Below are positions 56,002-64,000 of a stretch of DNA of 64,000 nucleotides, piece after piece. Where the stretch lies: NCBI RefSeq assembly GCF_026626705.1, contig NZ_JAPNKC010000001.1, positions 1,488,001-1,552,000 of the forward strand, given 5' to 3'. Position 1 is the first letter of the stretch, and every line of letters begins with the position of its first letter. The notes beneath the pieces were generated by a model. That model was not told the origin of the DNA. It did not search any database and saw only the letters and a program-made list of their open reading frames with translations. This DNA comes from Pyxidicoccus sp. MSG2. GTDB taxonomy: Bacteria > Myxococcota > Myxococcia > Myxococcales > Myxococcaceae. The translations under genes and the position numbers were made by a program.

Positions 56002-56657
56002 TACTTCCTCGGCCGCATCCGGAAGGCCACGAACGAGGCCACGTCGTGGAAGGCGAAGTACGGGTTCTTCTTGCGCACCTCGGCCATGGACGTCACCGGC
56101 ACGTCCGCGTAGTCGTGCCCCGGCCACAGCTTCGCGGTGTCCGGCACCTTCAGGAGCACCTGGGACAGCGAGCGGTACATCTCCTCCGGGTTGCCGCCGT
56201 TCATGTCGCACCGGCCGCAGCCGTTGATGAACACCGTGTCCCCGGACACCAGCGCATCCCCCGCCAGCAGGCAGTGCGAACCCGGCGTGTGCCCCGGCGT
56301 GTGCAACGCCTGGAAGTCCTCCGTCCCCACCTTCACCACGTCCCCAGGCCCCACCGGACGCAGCGCGTCACCCAGTTCACGCAGCTCGGCGGAGAACTGG
56401 ACCTCCTCGCGCTGCGCGTACACCGGCACGTCATGCCGCGTCAGCAAATCGGGCAGCCCGTTGATGTGGTCGAAGTGACAGTGCGAGACGAAAGCGCCGA
56501 CGAGCCGCTTCCTCTCCTCCTTCACCACCCGTTCAATCGCCTCCACGTCCCACGCCGGGTCCACCACCAGCACCTCGTCCGAGTGGGCCGGCCCCACCAG
56601 GTACACGAAGTTGTCCATGGGCCCGAGCTTGAGCTGCCGCACGTACGGATTGCGCAT
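56001..56657 (-). CDS. Metallo-beta-lactamase-fold hydrolase (glyoxalase II-like)
   Basis: A 218-residue MBL-fold enzyme with the zinc motif SHCHFDHINGLPD (HxHxDH) near residue 60, HTPGHTPGSHCLL, SGDTVFINGCGRCD and a final His in WPGHDY. This layout is of the glyoxalase II/persulfide dioxygenase group; the ING-CGRCD segment is seen in persulfide dioxygenase (ETHE1)-like and hydroxyacylglutathione hydrolase-like proteins. Cytoplasmic. Being next to cysK, a sulfur role is attractive but not shown. GGAGG precedes the ATG. Confidence 0.88.
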   Translation of the reverse strand: MRNPYVRQLKLGPMDNFVYLVGPAHSDEVLVVDPAWDVEAIERVVKEERKRLVGAFVSHCHFDHINGLPDLLTRHDVPVYAQREEVQFSAELRELGDALRPVGPGDVVKVGTEDFQALHTPGHTPGSHCLLAGDALVSGDTVFINGCGRCDMNGGNPEEMYRSLSQVLLKVPDTAKLWPGHDYADVPVTSMAEVRKKNPYFAFHDVASFVAFRMRPRK

Positions 56658-56756
56658 CGCGTTCCTCCTCCACCCGCCCACTCTAGCGTCGGGACTTGAA
56701 GCCGCGGGCCGCTTCCCACTTGAATACGTCCCCCAGCTCCCGTGGAGGTCCGCCCC

Positions 56757-57467
56757 GTGAAGCGCCCGCTGCCGCTGCTCGTCTGTACCCTGCTCGCCAG
56801 CACCAGCTTCGCCGCGAAGGAGAAGCCGACCTTCCGCTACACCGCACCACCGGAGGGCGAGCGGCCCGTCATCGTCGACGCCACCGTCGGCCCCCAGGGC
56901 AGCGACTTCGCCATGCGCCTGCGCTTCGACCGCGAGCCCTGGGGCGAGGGCTGCAAGAGCCGCTGCGCCAACGCCACCCTCCTCCTGGACACGGACTCCA
57001 GCAAGCAGACGGGCTTGCACCTGACGCAGGACGGCCCCGCCAACGGCGCCGACGTGGCCATCGTCGTCCAGGGCGTCCGCGAGGCCGCCAATGACGACGG
57101 CTCCCCGCCAGAGACCTGGCTGCGCGTGAAGGTCCGCCTGCTCGCCAATGACGCGCGCTCCGCGGACGACGGCGAGCTGCTCGCCGAGCTCAACCACCGC
57201 CAGGACACCGAGCGGCTCCACGTGGATGAGAAGACCGTCTACGTCCTCGTGGACGCCACCAGCCCCGCGATTCCCTCCGCCCGCAAGGTGCGCGTCGTGT
57301 ACCAGCCACCGGGGGCCAAGCCTGTCCAGGCCACCATCCCCGGGATGATCGGCGGCGGGGGCGGCAAGGGCGTCCGCATCTTCAAGGACGGAAGCTGGGG
57401 CCGGGCCCGCAACGTGGACCCCCGCAAGGCCAAGCCGCCCGCCTCCCCTACCGGGGACAACGGATAG
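56757..57467 (+). CDS. Secreted protein of unknown function
   Basis: A 236-residue protein with a signal peptide (about 20 residues, ending TSFAAKE). GGAGG lies nine bases before this GTG, which is why it is preferred to the GTG five codons earlier. The body is strand-rich with a CKSRC motif (residues about 67-71), an Asp/Asn-rich loop and a C-terminal Gly run followed by a basic tail. No family recognised. It is divergent from the metallo-hydrolase by 99 bases. Confidence 0.7.
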   Translation: MKRPLPLLVCTLLASTSFAAKEKPTFRYTAPPEGERPVIVDATVGPQGSDFAMRLRFDREPWGEGCKSRCANATLLLDTDSSKQTGLHLTQDGPANGADVAIVVQGVREAANDDGSPPETWLRVKVRLLANDARSADDGELLAELNHRQDTERLHVDEKTVYVLVDATSPAIPSARKVRVVYQPPGAKPVQATIPGMIGGGGGKGVRIFKDGSWGRARNVDPRKAKPPASPTGDNG

Positions 57468-57516
57468 GTCGCCTTCAGGCGACCACGGCCAGGTCGCCTC
57501 CCGGTGACCACGGCCA
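57467..57516. repeat. Tandem 25-base repeat with internal palindrome
   Basis: Two copies of a 25-base unit (57467-57491 and 57492-57516). The first contains the perfect inverted repeat GGTCGCCT-TC-AGGCGACC (57467-57484); the second has an interrupted version. It begins at the last base of the preceding stop codon and may act as terminator or operator. Confidence 0.75.
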
Positions 57517-57793
57517 GTCCGGTACTCCCCACACCTACCGTCCCGTCCCCACAGCAACCAGTCGGGCCCACAACCTCGGGATTTCGCGGGGTTGGCGGTG
57601 GGTTCTACTGGAGCACAGGACTATACGGACGTATAGGTGGGCGCACCCGGAGCATGCGCAACCCCCCGAATTCGTTCCAAATGTCAGGGGGCCATGGTAG
57701 TCCCGCCGCCCTGTTACATACCTCCGGACCCGGAAGTGAGGAGTGCGCGGGTCGCGCGCCACGTTCGGGTACGAGGCGTTCTCACCTGGATTG
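57517..57793. promoter_or_regulatory. Upstream region of the topoisomerase IV operon, with palindrome CTATACG-GA-CGTATAG
   Basis: The 326-base gap before parC starts with the tandem repeats. At 57621-57636 lies a perfect 7-bp inverted repeat around GA, unusually A/T-rich for this genome, a likely operator or promoter element. No good -35/-10 pair was found. It is about 160 bases before the start codon. Confidence 0.5.
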
Positions 57794-62125
<4,332 letters not shown>

Positions 62126-62149
62126 CCGTCCAGGCAGGCTGGAATGCGG

Positions 62150-62170
62150 CCCGCGCCCTCCTGGCGCGGG
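62150..62170 (+). terminator. Hairpin after parE
   Basis: CCCGCGCC (62150-62157) pairs with GGCGCGGG (62163-62170) around a five-base loop, followed by TCGTTCT. The short T-containing tail makes it a plausible terminator. Confidence 0.5.
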
Positions 62171-62249
62171 TCGTTCTCCACCCGGTGGGGCTGGCAGGAC
62201 GGACCGGGACTTGTGAGGAAGCCCCCCTGCTCGGCTAGGCTCCGGCGCC

Positions 62250-63776
62250 GTGAACACGTTCCGCCGATTTGCCCTGCTCCTCGCGTTGCTCCTGGCCGTC
62301 CTCCCCGCGCACGCCCAGACCACCCGGAAGAAGGCCAGCAAGAAGAAGCCGGCCGTCACCAAGGTGATGAAGAAGAAGAAGGCACCGTCCAAGAAGAAGA
62401 AGGTGCCAGCCGCCGAGGAGACCGAGACGGCGGACACCGGTGACGTGGCGTCGCCGGAGCCCATGGTCTTCGGAGATCCCGACGAGAAGCCCGCCACGCC
62501 CGCGGAGCACGAGACGCCGGTGACGCCGCTGGAGAAGCCGGCGACGCCCGCCGTGGCCACCCCGGTGACGCCGGAGCCCACGCCCGCCGTGGTGAAGCCC
62601 GTCCTGGAGAAGCCGGCCCTGCTGACGGCCTCCGGCCAGGTGGTGCTGTTCGCCGTGGCGCGCACGCCCGCGGCCGCGGACGCGGCGGCGAAGCTGGAAG
62701 GCGAGCTGCTGCGCCACCTGGGCACCGGCGTGGAGCTGGTGGACCTGGGAGCGGCCTTCCCGCCGCCGGCGCCCGTGCCGCTGACGAAGGCGGACACCCT
62801 CTTCGAGGAGGGCCGCACCGCCTACGACAACCTGGACCCCGAGGCCGCGGAGGCCAAGTTCAAGGCGGCGGCGGAGGCCTACACGCAGGCCCCGGCCGAG
62901 CTGAGCACGGAGCGGCTGGCGCAGGCGTACGTCTTCCTGGGCGCCTCGCGGCAGCTCAACGGGGACATGATGGGCGCGAAGGAGGCCTTCACCCACGCCG
63001 CGGTGGCCGAGCCCACCGCCCGTCCGGACAGCGCCCTCTTCAGCCAGGAAGTGCAGAAGGCCTACGACGAGGCCCGCTCCGCCGTGAGGGGGCTGCCCTC
63101 GGGCACGCTGGCGGTGGACTCGCAGCCGGCCGGCGCCGAGGTGCGGGTGCGCGGCCAGAAGGTGGGCGTCACGCCCATGAGGGCCGTGGAGGTGCCCGCC
63201 GGCCAGCACCCCGTGATTGTGCAGCTTCCCGGCTACGCGCCCTACGCCACGTACGCGGAGGTGAAGTCCTCCGCGCCCACCGAGCTGAAGGCGAAGCTGG
63301 AGCCCGCGCCGGGCCTGGCCGCCGTGCGCGACGCCGCCGCCAAGGCCGCGACCGAGCGGGCCTTCGACCAGGACATCGTCCCCGCCGAGGCGCGCGCGAT
63401 TGGCGAGCGGCTGGGCGCCCGCTACGTGGTGCTGGCCGCGGTGTCCCGCGACAAGAAGGGCCGCGCCGAGGCGGAGCTGCAGGCGTGGGACTTGAAGTCC
63501 AAGGCGCGGCTGCGCGGCGTGGAAATCGAGCTGGCGTCGCGCGAAGGGAAGCACGGCCCGGTGGCCGCGGCGGACCAGGTGCGCGACTTCGTCAACGGCG
63601 CCACGGCGCCCCGCGTTTCGGAGCGCAGCGGCGGCTCGGGCAACTCGCTGCTGAAGCGGCCCGCGTTCTGGGCCGTGGTGGGCGGCGTGGCGGCGGTGAC
63701 GGCGGGCGCCGTGTTCGTGGCCACCCAGGACAAGGGCAGCGGCTGGAATCCCGTGTCCGGCGGCGTCGGTTTCTAG
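62250..63776 (+). CDS. PEGA-domain exported protein with Lys-rich linker
   Basis: A 508-residue protein. The signal peptide (ending PAHAQ) is followed by a strongly basic Lys run (residues 26-52), then a Pro/Thr/Ala/Glu-rich linker to about 120. A helical, TPR-like part holds AEAKFKAAAEAYTQAPAEL. A PEGA domain is at about 285-345 (GTLAVDSQPAGAEVRVRGQK, VPAGQHPVIVQLPGY). One hydrophobic segment lies near the C-terminus (AFWAVVGGVAAVTAGAVFV). The PEGA fold is surface- or envelope-associated. GTG start; downstream gene begins 58 bases later. Confidence 0.82.
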   Translation: MNTFRRFALLLALLLAVLPAHAQTTRKKASKKKPAVTKVMKKKKAPSKKKKVPAAEETETADTGDVASPEPMVFGDPDEKPATPAEHETPVTPLEKPATPAVATPVTPEPTPAVVKPVLEKPALLTASGQVVLFAVARTPAAADAAAKLEGELLRHLGTGVELVDLGAAFPPPAPVPLTKADTLFEEGRTAYDNLDPEAAEAKFKAAAEAYTQAPAELSTERLAQAYVFLGASRQLNGDMMGAKEAFTHAAVAEPTARPDSALFSQEVQKAYDEARSAVRGLPSGTLAVDSQPAGAEVRVRGQKVGVTPMRAVEVPAGQHPVIVQLPGYAPYATYAEVKSSAPTELKAKLEPAPGLAAVRDAAAKAATERAFDQDIVPAEARAIGERLGARYVVLAAVSRDKKGRAEAELQAWDLKSKARLRGVEIELASREGKHGPVAAADQVRDFVNGATAPRVSERSGGSGNSLLKRPAFWAVVGGVAAVTAGAVFVATQDKGSGWNPVSGGVGF

Positions 63777-63834
63777 AAGGCGCAGGGATTGAATGAATGG
63801 CGGGCGGCTCGCGTCGCCCGTTTCGAGGTACCCC

Positions 63835-64000
63835 ATGAAAGCCCTTGTCCTCGCCCTCCTCCCCGCGCTGGCCCTGGCAGCCCCGCCTCCCGCGAAGCGC
63901 ATCTCCAGCCTCGTCGTGCCCATGGACCCGGCCTCCGAGTCCGCGAGCGTGAAGATGGAGGGCTACATGAACGACGCCCTCGGCAACTTCGCGAGCTTCA
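63835..64000 (+). CDS. Secreted protein, 5' end only
   Basis: Only the first 55 residues are within the window. They show a signal peptide (MKALVLALLPALALA, cleaved before APPP) and then KRISSLVVPMDPASE. The following sequence is outside, so no family can be assigned. Its place after the PEGA gene suggests a shared transcript. Confidence 0.65.
   Translation, partial: MKALVLALLPALALAAPPPAKRISSLVVPMDPASESASVKMEGYMNDALGNFASF

Overview
The window is chromosomal DNA of a high-GC deltaproteobacterium (Myxococcota), most probably a Myxococcus, Pyxidicoccus or Corallococcus relative. The evidence is the strong G/C bias at third codon positions, many short-spaced or ATGA-overlapping genes, two sigma54 enhancer-binding regulators (one FHA-coupled), a PilZ protein, tetratricopeptide/FHA proteins, and at the left edge an outer-membrane barrel gene divergent from a small lipoprotein, which resembles the gliding-motility (Glt/Cgl) region of Myxococcus xanthus. 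No tRNA, rRNA, CRISPR array, insertion sequence or prophage is visible. There are 56 protein-coding genes, two of them cut by the window edges.

Region by region. 1-3006: outer-membrane barrel, candidate CglC/GltK lipoprotein and a von Willebrand A protein. 3.1-5.3 kb: purEK and a YbaK-type deacylase. 5.4-9.9 kb: an orphan secreted protein with atypical composition, an alcohol-dehydrogenase-like oxidoreductase, a membrane/coiled-coil protein and an EAL-CBS c-di-GMP protein. 10-15.7 kb (minus strand): a SUKH protein, a two-haem cytochrome-like protein, a PhoX-type lipoprotein with a collagen-like arm, a DUF192 lipoprotein and a PilZ protein. 15.7-26 kb: a membrane HExxH peptidase-TPR protein, small lipid-binding-fold and lipoprotein genes, a homoserine kinase-like enzyme, TPR and cyclic-nucleotide-binding-fold proteins and an FHA-TPR membrane protein. 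26.2-30.2 kb: tldD-tldE and a ParB-domain protein. 30.2-48.2 kb: an NtrC-family response regulator, a complete type II secretion operon gspC-D-E-F-(50-aa protein)-G-(GspG-like)-H-I-J-K-L-M-N, and an FHA-sigma54 activator. 48.4-57.5 kb: an ECF sigma factor, a Cys4 protein with an S46 dipeptidyl peptidase, an M50-like membrane protein, a Cys-rich secreted peptide, a TreT-like glycosyltransferase, cysK and a metallo-hydrolase. 57.8-62.1 kb: the two topoisomerase IV subunits. 62.2-64 kb: a PEGA-type protein and the start of another secreted protein.

The core is the secretion locus. A -24/-12 (sigma54) promoter with exact spacing lies 33 bases before gspC, directly downstream of a sigma54-dependent response-regulator gene, and inverted repeats that could be activator sites lie upstream of it. 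The operon ends with a hairpin and is followed by a second sigma54 activator with two FHA domains. Inside the operon are non-standard parts: a 50-residue single-span membrane protein, a GspG-like protein with an ordinary membrane anchor instead of a prepilin signal, and greatly enlarged GspH and GspI minor pseudopilins. This is the best candidate in the window for incompletely described biology. Several exported proteins nearby (S46 peptidase, PhoX-like phosphatase, Cys-rich peptide) are plausible but unproven cargo.
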